A DNA stretch of 64,000 nucleotides, from positions 89,751,709 to 89,815,708 of the forward strand of contig NC_051075.1 of assembly GCF_004664715.2 (NCBI RefSeq). Reading direction: 5' to 3'. Origin of the DNA: Peromyscus leucopus (taxonomy: Eukaryota > Chordata > Mammalia > Rodentia > Cricetidae). The position numbers were made by a program, and so were the translations under genes. Shown here in pieces: positions 1-10,020 of the stretch (positions within the stretch are counted from its first letter, which is position 1; the number at the start of each line of letters is the position of its first letter). The notes beneath the pieces are model-generated. The model did no database searches, was not told where the DNA came from, and saw nothing but the letters and a program-made list of their open reading frames with translations.

Positions 1-249
1 CAAATCCTTGACTCCTAATCTATACCATCACCATGATGAAAGTGAACCTCTCTCCTAAGTGATAATACAACTCCATTCTCAAGCCCTGCCTATCCAGCAT
101 GATCAGCAGGCATGGGGTCCTTTCTGTAGACATACTCAGTGAAAGGGAAAGAAAAGCATACGTGTTTTGTGCCCATGTGACTCCACGTATTTTATTGGTC
201 ACTTTTAGATGTGTATTGTGGCTTCCCAGTAGGTCTTAGCAACCCTGTT
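1..249. other. single-copy sequence, nothing recognised
   Basis: I see no repeat, RNA gene or coding signal here. The short open frame on the minus strand has no domain and sits next to an LTR. This is treated as ordinary non-coding DNA. Confidence 0.5.
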
Positions 250-599
250 TGTGGTGGCTTGAAAAGAAAATCGCCTCACAAAGGGAGTGTCACTATTAGG
301 TGGCGTGGCCTTGTTGGAGGAAGTGTGTCCCTGTGGGGTTGGCCTCTGAGGTCTCTTTTGCTCAAGCTTCCCTCAGTGTGACAATCAGTTGGCTTCCTGC
401 TGCCTTCTGGTCAAGATACAGCACTCTCAGCTCCAGCACCACATCTGCCCGTATGCTTCCATGCTCTCCACCATGATGACAATGGACTGAATCTCTGAAC
501 TATAAGCTAGCCACCCCAATTAAATATTTCTCCTTTATAAGAGTTGTCATGGTCATGGTGTCTCTTCACAGCAATTAAAAAAAAACCCTAATTAAAATA
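250..599 (+). mobile_element. ORR1-like ERVL-MaLR solo LTR
   Basis: The segment follows the rodent ORR1 LTR layout. It opens TGTGGTGGCTTG, then has the 'GGCCTTGTTGGAGGAAGTGTG' type block near 310-330, the 'ATGATGACAATGGACTGAA' block near 473, 'CCAATTAAATATTTCTCC' near 516, and closes with GGTCATGGTGTCTCTTCACA before an A-rich end. The bases before it (CTGTT, 245-249) and after it (ATGTT, 600-604) match at four of five positions, as expected for the 5-bp duplication of ERVL-type elements. No internal retroviral sequence is attached, so it is a solitary LTR. Family assignment is from memory of the consensus. Confidence 0.8.
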
Positions 600-650
600 A
601 TGTTTAAAGAGGAATCTTCATTAAAGATGAGTTTAGGAATCCTTGGAACT

Positions 651-957
651 TGGGAGCCAGGTCAGTTGGTAAAGCAACTACCACACAAGCATGAGAGCCT
701 GTGTCCAATCCCGGTACCTCTGTAAAAAGCCAGACAGAAGAGTGAACACTTGTTTTCTAACACAGGCAAAATGTATGGGCCGGGCGGGTGGGGGAGCTCC
801 GAGGCTTGCTGACTAGCCAGGACAGTTGACTAAGTGAACTCCAGGTTTACTAACAGAACCAACCAGAGGAAAGCAAATGAGAAAGACACTCAGTATCAAC
901 CTCTGGCCTCCACACTCACCCACGTACACGTGCACATAACACGAACATGTGTGAGAG

Positions 958-1004
<47 letters not shown>
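651..1004 (+). mobile_element. tRNA-derived SINE (B4/RSINE1 type) with (CA)n tail
   Basis: A tRNA-like head (a degenerate 'TCAGTTGGTAAAG' A-box region and a 'TGTCCAATCCC' B-box region at about 672-715) is followed by a B1-like middle and a tail reading 'CCTCTGGCCTCCACACTCAC' that runs into (CA)22 at 961-1004. This is the usual form of old rodent B4/RSINE1-type copies. The head is diverged from the ID/B2 consensus, so the exact subfamily is uncertain. Confidence 0.6.
961..1004. repeat. (CA)22 microsatellite
   Basis: A perfect AC dinucleotide run at the 3' end of the preceding SINE. It was probably seeded by the element's own CA-rich tail. Confidence 0.97.
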
Positions 1005-1006
<2 letters not shown>

Positions 1007-2160
1007 GCCTCAAATCTAGAGTGAGAGAACAGCAGAGCTAGGTACCAGCAATGTGTCTTGCTTCTATTGTCACTTAAGAATTAATTCTTAAGAACCCTTC
1101 TCCAAATAATGAGAAAGCAGAAGAAATCAGCACTTAGGTAAAGTCCCTGCAGGCTCACAGAATCTGCCCTGCAGTTAAGCAGACACAAGGCGAGTAGAGC
1201 TTACCTTTGGGGTTTGCAGTTTGTACCCCTGGATGTAGAACATGGTCAGTTGACTTCAGAGCCCCCAGGTGAATATACTAGGAACTTCTCCTGCAAAGAA
1301 GGGTCACCACTATGCTCTCTAAGACTGGTGTTTGATAGACAAAGTGACCCCAGGATCCTGTCTATGACTCTGGGATTCCTACAGATGAAAGGTGCTGTAC
1401 ACATGTCAGATGTTATTATACAGCTCTTGTAAAAAATGTTCCCACTTATTGGTATGGATTCTCTGTTGAGTAGTTCAGAGATGATAGCCCTTCCTGGTAA
1501 TAGCAGTCAGATAGCAGAGTAAATGGCCCCCTTTTTTTCTGTACTTTGCCCAACATTTTACTCATTTTCTCCCCTTCACTATAATCCAAGATGGCCCAGA
1601 ACAGGAGAAAAAATGCTTGCTAACAAAGCTAAACTATAGAAAAATACATACACCCCCATATTGTGATTGAGATCAGCAGCAAGGAAGGAATTTACATAAG
1701 TGTGCCATAAAAAAGAAATCAGGATTCTCTTTTTAATGTCTAGAAGATGATGTATTTGTTTTGTGGATTTATTCTGACATACACTGTGATGGTGCAGCCA
1801 CTGTGTTTTGGGATGTGCACAGTTTGTTGGAAGGAAACTCCATGAACACTAAGTTTCCAGTCTAATGTTGTAATGTCCTTTTAGGACAATTGTCTGGTTC
1901 CTGAATGCTTCCATTGTACCACCCACCTGAGTCCACTGGCTTCTATATGTTCTCCAGAACTTTGTAACCGGACACTAGAAAGAGAACCGTCATCCAGCGC
2001 TTGAGCCACTGAACTTCACAATCAGTAAAATTCACGCTGTTGCTCATATGAGTGCTGCTTTGAGAAGCTGGGTGTCAGTCTCTGTTCTCTTCATCTTCTG
2101 GTTTGGTTTACAACTTGGACTTGACTTTAGTTTTAGGGAAACATTGGATAGAGAAATATG
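1005..2160. other. single-copy AT-rich sequence
   Basis: About 1.1 kb with no repeat I can name, no CpG cluster and no convincing exon. A 72-codon open frame near 1214 has no recognisable domain and no splice context. Confidence 0.5.
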
Positions 2161-2201
2161 TTTTTTCTCTTTTCTATGAAATTTGAAGGTCTCATGTAGC
2201 C
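2161..2201 (-). mobile_element. left part of a split B4-type SINE (minus)
   Basis: The sequence ends 'GGTCTCATGTAGCC', the antisense of the 3' half of a B1/B4 unit. The continuation, 'GTAGCCCAGCTGGCCTC', appears only after the LTR that ends at 2754. The SINE was therefore already present and was split by that LTR. Confidence 0.65.
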
Positions 2202-2754
2202 TGTAGTTTGTTTTTTGTTTGTTTGCTTGGTTAGTTTTTTACTCTTTTTAACTCTTTATTCTTTGAGGGCCTACCACCCAGCTCCCAAATAAATACATAC
2301 AGAAACTTGTCAATACTTACGAATGCCCAGCTTTAGTTTGGCTTATTTCTTGCCAGCTTTTCTTAAATTGTCCCATCTATCTTTTGCCTCTGGGCTTTTA
2401 CCTTTGTTTATTTCTGTATACCTTTCTTTGCTTCTTACTCAGTGTCTTGCTGTGTAGCTGGGTGGCTGGCCCCTGGAGTCCTCCTCCATTTCTTCTTCTT
2501 TCCCTCCAAGATCTCCTAGATTTTTCTTCCTATTTCTTCTCTCTGCCTGCCAGCTCTGCCTATCCTTTCTCCTGCCTAGCTATTGACCGTTCAGCTCTTT
2601 ATTAGACCAATCGTGTGTTTTAGACAAGCAAAGTAACAGCTTCACAGAGTTAAATAGATGTAACATAAAAGAAGGCAACACATCTTTGCATCATTAAACA
2701 AATGTTCTACAGTATAAACAAATGTAACACATCTTTAACTAATGTTCTACAACA
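2202..2754 (-). mobile_element. complete solo class II ERV LTR (RMER17/MYS-like)
   Basis: On the minus strand this LTR begins TGTTGTAGAACATTAG and ends in CA. It is flanked by identical 6-bp copies of GTAGCC (2196-2201 and 2755-2760), the duplication length typical of ERVK-like integrases. An antisense AATAAA (2598-2603, in the context CTAATAAAGAGCTGAACGG) and a pyrimidine-rich plus-strand stretch at 2470-2580 fit the abundant rodent LTR family with this layout. There is no internal viral sequence, so only recombination-derived LTR remains. The family name is tentative; the LTR call rests on the termini and the duplication. Confidence 0.85.
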
Positions 2755-2945
2755 GTAGCCCAGCTGGCCTCAAGTTCTCCATGTAGCAGAAAATCACCTA
2801 AACTCCTGACCCTCCTGTCTCCACTTCCCAGGTGCCAGGGTCACCAGTATGTGCCACCACACTATGCCAGTGTATGCAGTGGTAGAGACTGAACTCGTGA
2901 GTGCCAGGCAAGCACTCTACCAGTTGACCTACAGTACCTGCCCTG
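2755..2945 (-). mobile_element. right part of split B4-type SINE (minus)
   Basis: Antisense B1-like sequence ('CAGCTGGCCTCAAGTTCTCC', 'CTTCCCAGGTGCCAGGGTCACC') joins an antisense ID/tRNA-like head ('GGCAAGCACTCTACCAGTTG') at 2908-2927. A B1-like plus ID fusion is the defining layout of B4. It continues the fragment at 2161-2201 across the inserted LTR. Confidence 0.75.
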
Positions 2946-3137
2946 TCTAGATATTTGAAGGGAAGAAAGGAACAGCAAAAACCCCATGGGATTCTCTCTG
3001 TAGCACAGCACACAAGTGGTTCTGTGACTATGTGAAGATGCTGTGATCTGCCTCAGTGAACTGCAGGAAATTCAAGTCCTTTCTCATCATCACATTGGGG
3101 TTAAGTGAGACCAGGCAGATAGTTTGAAGGTACGTAT

Positions 3138-3520
3138 TGTGGTTTGAAGGAGAAACATCCCTTGTTGGCTCCAGTACTTGAACTCTTGGTGCCCAGTTGG
3201 TGGCACTGTTTGAGGAGTTTTCGGGAGTGGAGCTTTGCGGGAGGGAGTATGTCATTATAGGTGAGACTTGAGAGTTCAAAGCCTCCGGCCACTTCTAGTC
3301 CACCTTCTCTGCTTCATGCTTGAGGCTGAGGATGTGAACGCTCTGCTTCCTGCCCTGGCTGCCATGTCTGCTGTATGCTGCCATGCCGTCCCGCCATGAT
3401 AGACTATTACAGCTTCCCTATAGCTCTCCTTGAACTAGGAGCCAGAATAAACCCTTTGTCCCATTGGTTACTTTTGACAGAATGTTTTACCACAGCAAGA
3501 TGAAACAAACAAACAAAAAA
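3138..3520 (+). mobile_element. ERVL-MaLR LTR (ORR1-related)
   Basis: Starts TGTGGTTTGAAGG and keeps MaLR landmarks: a 'TTGGTGGCACTGTTTGAGGA' block, a 'GCTGCCATGCCGTCCCGCCATGATAGAC' type block at about 3378-3405, 'AATAAACCCTTTGTCCC' near 3447, and 'TTACCACAGCAAGATGAAAC' at the end, followed by an (AAAC)n stretch. No clean target duplication is visible. It is more diverged than the copy at 250-599. Confidence 0.65.
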
Positions 3521-3649
3521 CCCAAATAGGCACCTTGTACTCTTAAACTTTCCAAGTGAGTTGGGCCTCAGGTAGTCTTCACTCATATCAGCAACTTCAT
3601 GCCGACTTGCTGAACAGTAGCTTCTCTTGCTCTGTTAATGGTCTTGTTT

Positions 3650-4003
3650 TCACTAAACTCTATGTTTGGATGGGAGCTCCACCTCAACCCCTGGCACCTT
3701 GGCATCCATATACCCAAAGAGTCTGGAATGTTCTGGTGGGAGATCCACCTCAACTCCCCTCCCCCATTTCTTTCCCCAAACTCGCTCCTTCAAAGCCCAC
3801 CAAACATGGCTCCTCCCCTAGAGAGGCTCAATACCACTTCACAGGGTACTTAAGCTGCATCCCAGAAAACAGACACATGGTTTTCTAGTCTTTCATCCCT
3901 GTCTCCTCTCTGGGGGGGCTAGAGAATCACTTGGGAATGCTTTACTCATTAAACTGGGGCTTTTTCTAATTCTGTCTGATTTCGTCTGATTTGGATTACT
4001 GCA
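3650..4003 (+). mobile_element. LTR-like segment, family uncertain
   Basis: A CCA-rich U3-like stretch is followed by a TATA-like 'GGGTACTTAAGCTGC' near 3844, 'CACTTGGGAATGCTTTACTC' at about 3930-3949, an ATTAAA signal at about 3949, and a T-rich end that stops in CA near 4003. The following 'TTGGTGGAGAGGCTTATCGG' could be a primer-binding region. I could not find a flanking duplication, so the left boundary is approximate. It may be an RMER10-like LTR; this is a pattern-based guess. Confidence 0.4.
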
Positions 4004-4028
4004 TTGGTGGAGAGGCTTATCGGTAGGA

Positions 4029-4060
4029 AAAAAAAAAAACAAAAAAAAAAAACAACTTAT
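4029..4060. repeat. A-rich tract
   Basis: Two A runs separated by single C bases, directly after the LTR-like segment. Confidence 0.9.
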
Positions 4061-4725
4061 CAGTCTACACAGTTAGATAGCCAAGTCCTGGCATGTCAAA
4101 ATAACACAGCCAAAAGAGTGGGAATTCTGATCCAGCCAATGCTAACATTTTATTACCTGGGGGGAAAAAACCCTAGAAACTATATTCATTTATAAAGAAA
4201 AGTAATCTGACTTTTGGCATGCCCAAAATATGTGCTGAGATATTTTTCTTTCTCTTAATTTAAAAGCCTAAACCTAAGAACATTGCGTTCTCAAATCTAT
4301 TCAACCCATTACTTGAATATAACAGGATATATACAATTATGTCTATAATTTCTGTATCAAATTCTTACTGTGCCTTTATTCTAGAAGGAAATACAATCTC
4401 CACTAATTTATTACTGGAAAATGGTAGGAAGTAAGGGGTACTTTATGGAGGGCTTTCATAAGTCCTGCTAAGGAACTATAAAGTGCATCCAGAGCAGTGG
4501 TCTGCTAAATGTGTGTCTCCGAGAGTGAGTTTGGGTGGCAGCATACAGGATGAGATGGGAGCAAAGGAACCATCATGAGGTTCCTGTGACGACAAAGATG
4601 GGCTGAACTGAGGCAGTTGCCTGGGAGACACAGTGAAAACATAGTTATAGACTACTTAGAGAATCCAATAGAAGATAATTGGAGACAGAGGTCATGCTGG
4701 GAGGGAGGGAAGAAGAGAAAGATAC

Positions 4726-4774
<49 letters not shown>

Positions 4775-4980
4775 CAACAATAAAGAGCTCACTGTGAGGC
4801 TCAGGGGTTCAAGGGATGATGGGCTTTGCAGATGGGTATGTGAGTTTAGAGTGCATGAAGCTATGTCTGAGGGACCTGTGGTCTGATGGCTCAGGCTACA
4901 AGAAGTAAAGAAAGGAAGAAATGTGGGCAAAACAGAAGAAAAGGATAGAAATTACTTTCTTGTTTTTCTGGACATCTATT
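4061..4980. other. single-copy sequence with an internal microsatellite
   Basis: Apart from the AAT tract at 4729-4780 I recognise nothing. Open frames across that tract encode poly-Asn or poly-Leu only because of the repeat. Confidence 0.5.
4729..4780. repeat. (AAT)n then (AAC)n compound microsatellite
   Basis: About 14 AAT units followed by a few AAC units. This is a simple trinucleotide tract that explains the apparent polyasparagine frame here. Confidence 0.95.
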
Positions 4981-4984
4981 TGTG

Positions 4985-5400
4985 AGAATTTTCTCCCTGG
5001 GGTTGGGGCTAAACAATTTCTATCCTCCTTCCAAGGTCTCAATGCCAAACCAAAGTTTGATTCCCTTGAAGCAAACCCAGTGAATTTATTGGGCAAGAAG
5101 AAATGGATGAGGGGTTGCTCATTAAAGTGTGGATAATCCCGAAGTAGCCACACTGTAAGGTCTGCACTCGGCATTGATAATGGCTTTCCCATGATCCTAT
5201 AGGTGGAGGCCCCCTTTCTCCTCGTCTTCCCCAGCCTATATACTCCAGGCCTTCCCTGAGGCCATGTCCAGTTAGGACAGAACTCATTAGAAAGGGAGGC
5301 TAAACACTCAGGTAAGGGTCCCATGACCTACCCGGCCCTCTTTCTATGAGGGAACATCAACAGTGCACAAGGCTTGCTGGGATGATAGTTTACAAGCAGC
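4985..5400 (-). mobile_element. LTR-like promoter segment (minus)
   Basis: On the minus strand a TATATA box (5237-5242, context GGAGTATATAGGC) is followed about 150 bp downstream by AATAAA (complement of 5085-5090, context CCCAATAAATTCACTGGG) and then a U5-like stretch. This spacing and the GC-richer segment between them are typical of a retroviral LTR R region. The ends are not defined and I see no duplication. The 142-codon open frame on this strand (4896-5324) lies across it and is not taken as a gene. Confidence 0.45.
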
Positions 5401-5578
5401 GGACACACCTGAACTCACAAAGACAGCAACATTTTAGCTCAGAGGATAGTGAAATAGCAAAAGATTAGTTTTGTGTGGAAGCCAGGTGAGAGCATAGAAG
5501 CCCAAAGTGAGAGAAACTAAGCAAAACACATTACAAAGGTTTGCCTGGAGATTTCTGTTGGGAGAATTTGACCCTAGA

Positions 5579-5772
5579 CTTGTGTTTTTCAACCAGGTGC
5601 CACTCTGTCTCCCGAAGGGACAGTTGTCACTGTCTTGGGACATTTTTGATTGCTGTAACTAACATGGGGCTTCTGGCAGGAGAGGTCAGAGGTGCTGCTA
5701 ATGTCCCTCAACATACAGGAGAACAATCACCTGACTGAAGATGTTAATGGTGCTGAGGGTGAGAGATTCCTG
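5579..5772 (+). mobile_element. ancient hAT-Charlie copy (MER3/MER58-like)
   Basis: The left end reads 'GTGTTTTTCAACC', a decayed form of the hAT-Charlie terminus. The interior keeps 'TTGGGACATTTTTGATTGCTG' near 5635 and 'GTCAGAGGTGCTGCTAATGTCC' near 5685. The right end, 'AATGGTGCTGAGGGTGAGAG', matches the degenerate opposite terminus. Its size of about 190 bp fits a small non-autonomous element. This class is shared across placental mammals, so the copy should be present at the same site in other orders. Confidence 0.65.
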
Positions 5773-6190
5773 CCTTGACAATTGAGCTGGCAATTTTGTT
5801 GAAAGAGCTGAAATCATCCTTAAATTGCTTTTCTCATCAAGAAACACCACAGAAGGACCTTGAAGTAATATAGGGGAGGACCTCCGTATGCCAGCTGGGA
5901 AGTCCATTCCAGTTAGTTTTTCTCACTCAAAAGACCACTTATCTGGCCCAAAGCCCTTATGCACACAGAAGCACATTGAGAGCTCCAAGAACATGCCACG
6001 CGTTGACCCAGTGAACCCAATGAGGAGGCTAGCCATGGGTGGAAAGACACGTTCAATACTACAGATAGATATAGATAGAAACTAGATAGATACACAAAGG
6101 CCACAGAGAACAACTAAAGCTGGAGGCATGGGCATGACCGTGAAACTTGGCTATTGCAGTGTTAAATATGAACACAGAAATACTGAACAT
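5773..6190. other. single-copy sequence with a short GATA-rich patch
   Basis: A small 'GATAGATATAGATAGAAAC' patch sits near 6063-6090. Nothing else is recognised. Confidence 0.5.
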
Positions 6191-6194
6191 TGTC

Positions 6195-6300
6195 AACCCA
6201 ACACAGTCTAGAATCACTTGGAAAAAGATTCTTAGTGAGTTTGGGTAGATCAGGTTGGCCTATGGATGTGTCAGTGGGGATTCCATGTCACTCTTTGTGT
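6195..6300 (+). mobile_element. rodent MaLR-like LTR fragment
   Basis: 'TGTCAACCCAACACAGTCTAG' followed by 'AATCACTTGGAAAAAG' and 'GATCAGGTTGGCCTATGG' resembles the 5' part of the rodent LTR-like family whose antisense copy is at 61675-62040. Only about 100 bp remains. Confidence 0.4.
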
Positions 6301-6590
6301 AAGTAATGTAAAATCCCAACATTTTTTTTTAGTTAAAATTCTGTAAAGTGTGATTTTTATCTACTTTTAGATTAATCCGTCTTCACTTTTGATGATCTTT
6401 CAACCAATTGCTAGCCTGTTTTGTATCTACTTTTCTAAATGGAAGGAATATACAGAAACAGCTTGACCAATTATTGACCAAAATATTGAGAATTCAGCAT
6501 TCTTTCCCTCCATTCTCTAATCTCTTCATGAAATCCCCTCATTCTTATCCTTAAAGTCCTTGGACATACTCCGAGTATGCTGTTTGAAGT
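6301..6590. other. AT-rich single-copy sequence
   Basis: No repeat, gene or RNA recognised. Confidence 0.45.
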
Positions 6591-7010
6591 TCTTGACTTG
6601 TGCTTCTGCCAAGTTGCTTTTCTCGGGGAGTATTACAATGGGGTTTTGGTTTCTGGAGGAGGCATATTGTCTCAGTTGTTCATGTTTGTGTTTTTGTGAT
6701 GGAATCTAGGCATCCGGACCTACAATTCTGGGATGTTTCCTGGTGTGGATATTTGATCCTACCTTTGTTAGGTGGGGGTTTGGGTCTCACTTGCTACTCC
6801 TGCAACATGTCAGGTTATGGATCAGCTGAGTGTTGCGTGGTTCTCAGTTATCAGGGACATCTGGGATCTGGAGTTCAGATGCCGACGGGTCCCAGATTGG
6901 TATAATGAGGTGCTAAACGTACTGGTTGGAACTCCGAGCTCAGACTCCAGGCAGACCAGAATCTGTGCTGTGGGAGGGAGGGATGATAGGTGACCGGACG
7001 AGGGAAGGGA
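6591..7010 (+). mobile_element. possible L1-derived fragment
   Basis: A G/T-rich stretch ('GTTTCTGGAGGAGGCATATTG', 'GGTTCTCAGTTATCAGGGAC', 'CATCTGGGATCTGGAGTTC') has the composition and phrase pattern of rodent L1 untranslated sequence. I am not sure of the alignment. A library search would settle it. Confidence 0.3.
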
Positions 7011-7149
7011 CTGACTATGGGTCTCTTAAGTAAGTAGGGTAATTTTGTTAGTAATAATCACTTCGTAAGTATTCCTATATAGTCTAGAACTGGACCACAC
7101 AATGCATGGATTGCTTTTGTTCTCTAGATTTTCATTTGTGTAGTATTCT

Positions 7150-7540
7150 GTCATACAGTGTTTTACTCTTCCACTGCTGTGTCCTAAAATGCAAGAAGAA
7201 ACAATTGAAAGCAGGAAGGGTTTCTTCTGGCCTAGAGTTTGAGGGGAGTCACTCCATCCTGGTGGGGATACACAGAAGCTGGTGGGAGCACACAGCAGAC
7301 AGAGCAGGAGACAGCTGGTCCCATTGTACCTGTAGACAGCAAGCAGGGACTGGACGGGAAGTGGCGCTGGGCTACCAAGTCTCAAGGCTCACCCCCATGA
7401 TGCACTTCCTCCAGCGAGGTCTCACTTCTGAGAGGTTGTGAAACCATCCTACACAGCTCTCCCAGCTGAGGACCAAGCATTCAAATGTGGGAACCTGTGG
7501 GAGACATCTCACACTCAAACCACACCCCCACTACCTGGCG
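7150..7540 (-). mobile_element. ERVL-MaLR LTR, antisense
   Basis: Read on the plus strand it shows the antisense MaLR order: a degraded 'CACTGCTGTGTCC' start, 'AAGCAGGAAGGGTTTCTTC', 'ACTCCATCCTGGTGGGGA', then 'CACTTCCTCCAGCGAGGTC', 'CAGCTGAGGACCAAGCATTC' and 'GTGGGAGACATCTCACACTC' before 'AAACCACACC'. The end blocks match the antisense of other rodent MaLR copies. The boundaries are approximate. Confidence 0.6.
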
Positions 7541-7870
7541 GGAATTCAACACCAACTCCATCCGAAGATATTATGAAATCAGCCCAGCTCTACCAGGTAA
7601 CCGCTAGCTTTTGCGTCATCTTACAGGTGTTCTGACTGGAGTTGTCTTCTTCCTGTTACAGTCTGGACTGCTTGCTCCCTAGGCTTGTTCACAGCAGTAG
7701 ACATGAATAACAGCTTTGTTCTCGGAGGGATTTTCATTTTCCCTAGGTTACACATGTCCTTTCCTGATTTTGTAGGTGTGCTGTATCTCCAAATCATGAT
7801 AAAGGTTCATGGAAGAATATATTAGATGCATATAATTTCAGTGTAGAAATGATTCTCGTCAAAGTATTTA
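7541..7870. other. single-copy sequence
   Basis: Nothing recognised. Confidence 0.45.
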
Positions 7871-8023
7871 GGGCTGGCTGTGGTGGTGCACGCCTGTAAT
7901 CCCAGCATTTGGGAATCAGAGGCAGTTGGATCTCTGTGAGCTCAGGGCGAGCATGCTCTACCTAGTGAGTTCTGTGATAGACAGGGCTACAGAATGAGAA
8001 GCTGTTTTGAAACAAAACAAAAC

Positions 8024-8027
<4 letters not shown>
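7871..8027 (+). mobile_element. B1 SINE
   Basis: The 7SL-derived head 'GGGCTGGCTGTGGTGGTGCA' and 'CGCCTGTAATCCCAGCATTT' lead into 'GATCTCTGTGAGCTC' and an (AAAAC)n A-rich tail. The flanking TATTTAG at 7865-7871 recurs at 8076-8082, after the CA tract. The CA tract therefore lies inside the target duplication and grew from the element's tail. Confidence 0.92.

Positions 8028-8073
<46 letters not shown>
8028..8073. repeat. (CA)23 microsatellite in B1 tail
   Basis: A perfect AC run joined to the B1 tail and bounded by its target duplication. Confidence 0.97.
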
Positions 8074-8074
<1 letters not shown>

Positions 8075-9060
8075 CTATTTAGGTCAGGGCCCCTTTTGCT
8101 CCTAGAATCCAGAACGGAAACTGACAAGTCTACCTCTGAACTCCATGCAGCCTATGAAGCTGGGAGTCCTGATGCCATGTGATCCTTTGTCACTCTAAGA
8201 GCAGCCCTTTGTCTCTGATATTCTGAATTCTCACTAGGTTATAGGTTGATGTAGGAACTTTCCAGTAGTTTCATTGGGCATCGTGGTTTATTTCAATGTG
8301 ACATTTGTTTTTGTTGTTCCTGGAGTTGTTCTCACGTTTATTAACTTCCCTGTTTGGCCTCTTTGTACCTCTTATTAGTTTTAGCGTGGGGCTTTTCCGA
8401 TGGAAATGGTCTTTAACTGTTCCTATTGTCAAGGAGGAAAGAAGAGAACGGAAGTGACCAAGCTGTTATGGGACATGTCATCACTCTATACTGAGGGTCC
8501 CCAAGGTCCAGCTTCCATCCCCAGGCTTGTTCTGATGGTGTGATGGCTTTGAAGAAAATCAAGATGCCATGTCAGCTGAGCTTCCCCAGAAAGTTTAGCT
8601 TAACAGGATACAATTTCCAATACATGTGCCCCATTGTGGGAAGGCAGAACTCAGCATGGCCTATCAGCATGCTTTACGTAATATCTTTCAGGAGCTCTCT
8701 GGCTTTCTCAGTTTTCAGTGCCTCTCTAGAGGTGTTTTATTTTGGTCTTTCATGACACAGAAAGCCACTCAAACATGCATTTTAGCCTCACGATGTTAGC
8801 ATTGACAAGGGACAAGAGGGAAATTGCTTGCTCTGACCAACCTTAGATGAACCTGTCCTACTCAGATGCAAGCATTCCTGGAAGATTATCTTTTATGATA
8901 CAGGACAGTAACTATTTGCTGTTTTTTGTTATCCACTATGCTGTGGAAATCCTTGGCCTTTAAATCAGCTGTTGAAACTTGGCCACACAGTCCTTGATCT
9001 TTGATCCAGTTAACATCAAACTCTTTTAAAAAGACAGTTTTATTAAAATTACCTACGTAC
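8074..9060. other. single-copy sequence
   Basis: About 1 kb without a recognisable repeat or exon. A 71-codon open frame near 8540 shows no domain. Confidence 0.5.
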
Positions 9061-9211
9061 TGTCAGGTGGTGGTGGCGCATGCCTTTGATCCCATCCAGG
9101 CGGGATCTCTGTGAGTTTGAGGCCAGCCTGGTCTATAGCACGAGATCCAAGACAGGCGCCAAAACTACACAGAGAAACCCTGTCTTGAAAAAAACCACAC
9201 ACACAAAAAAA
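9061..9211 (+). mobile_element. B1 SINE with internal deletion
   Basis: 'GTGGTGGCGCATGCCTTTGATCCC' type head, with the 'AGCACTNGGGAGGCAGAGGC' segment missing, then 'GAGTTTGAGGCCAGCCTGG', 'GACAGGCGCCAAAACTACAC' and 'AGAGAAACCCTGTCTTG' before an A/CA tail. The 3' half is the form I associate with cricetid genomes. Confidence 0.92.
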
Positions 9212-9475
9212 TTAGCTTAGTATGCCAAATCTTCCATCCATTCTGAGGAACAAGCCTGCCCAAGGACCATTCTGGTTGTCCACAATGATGATAACCAGGC
9301 AATTTTGGTATGTATACTGATTTTAATAATTATATTATTATATTCACTAATAATAGTATACGCAAATGGCACTTAAAATTGTGATTTTTAGTCCACATGT
9401 GCACATGAGGAGAATAAGGCTCAGGGTAGTGTGAGACTATTTTCCCATTGTTTTCTAGGAAGAGAGTGAGGGGAG

Positions 9476-9764
9476 GCTGAGAATATGGCTCAGTGGCTAG
9501 AGAACGTTCTATACAAGCCTGAAGACTTAACACTGAATCCCAAGAACCCATATAAAGCTGGATGTAGTAGCACATGGATGTAATGGAAGTGCTTTTATTG
9601 GGTGCTGAAAATGGAGACTCTTTGCCAACTTATGGGCCTGCTAGACTTGCACACGCAGTAGTGAGCAAGACACCCTGGTTCCTAGGAGGACTGGCACCTC
9701 TGGCCTCATGTACCACAGCATGTGCATACCTGTAGTCACATGTGTGTGCACACATGTGCACATA
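9476..9764 (+). mobile_element. B4/RSINE1-type SINE with CA tail
   Basis: The tRNA-like head 'GGCTCAGTGGCTAGAGAACG' and 'CACTGAATCCCAAGAACC' precede a diverged middle and a 'GCACCTCTGGCCTCATGTACC' 3' block, ending in the CA tract at 9765-9871. Confidence 0.65.
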
Positions 9765-9774
9765 CAGACACACA

Positions 9775-9807
<33 letters not shown>

Positions 9808-9819
9808 CACAGACACACA

Positions 9820-9871
<52 letters not shown>
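9765..9871. repeat. long interrupted (CA)n microsatellite
   Basis: About 107 bp of AC dinucleotides with GACA and CAACA interruptions. The poly-Val/Cys and poly-Thr/His frames across it are repeat artefacts. Confidence 0.96.
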
Positions 9872-9873
<2 letters not shown>

Positions 9874-10020
9874 TTAAAAAGCCTTTAAGAAGAAAAGAAA
9901 GGCCAAGTAGCTTGGATGCTCAACATTTACCCAGCTTTCAATGCCTGCTATATGAATGCTATTTCTTTGAATATTTCTATTAAATTACATAGGCTGAAAG
10001 CAGAGATCAAGGATGTGAGG

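Noticed and set aside
651..720. tRNA-gene-like A and B box sequences in several places
   Set aside because: They are heads of tRNA-derived SINEs. No cloverleaf with intact anticodon arm could be drawn.
4617..4930. poly-Asn and poly-Leu frames
   Set aside because: Direct translation of the AAT/AAC microsatellite.
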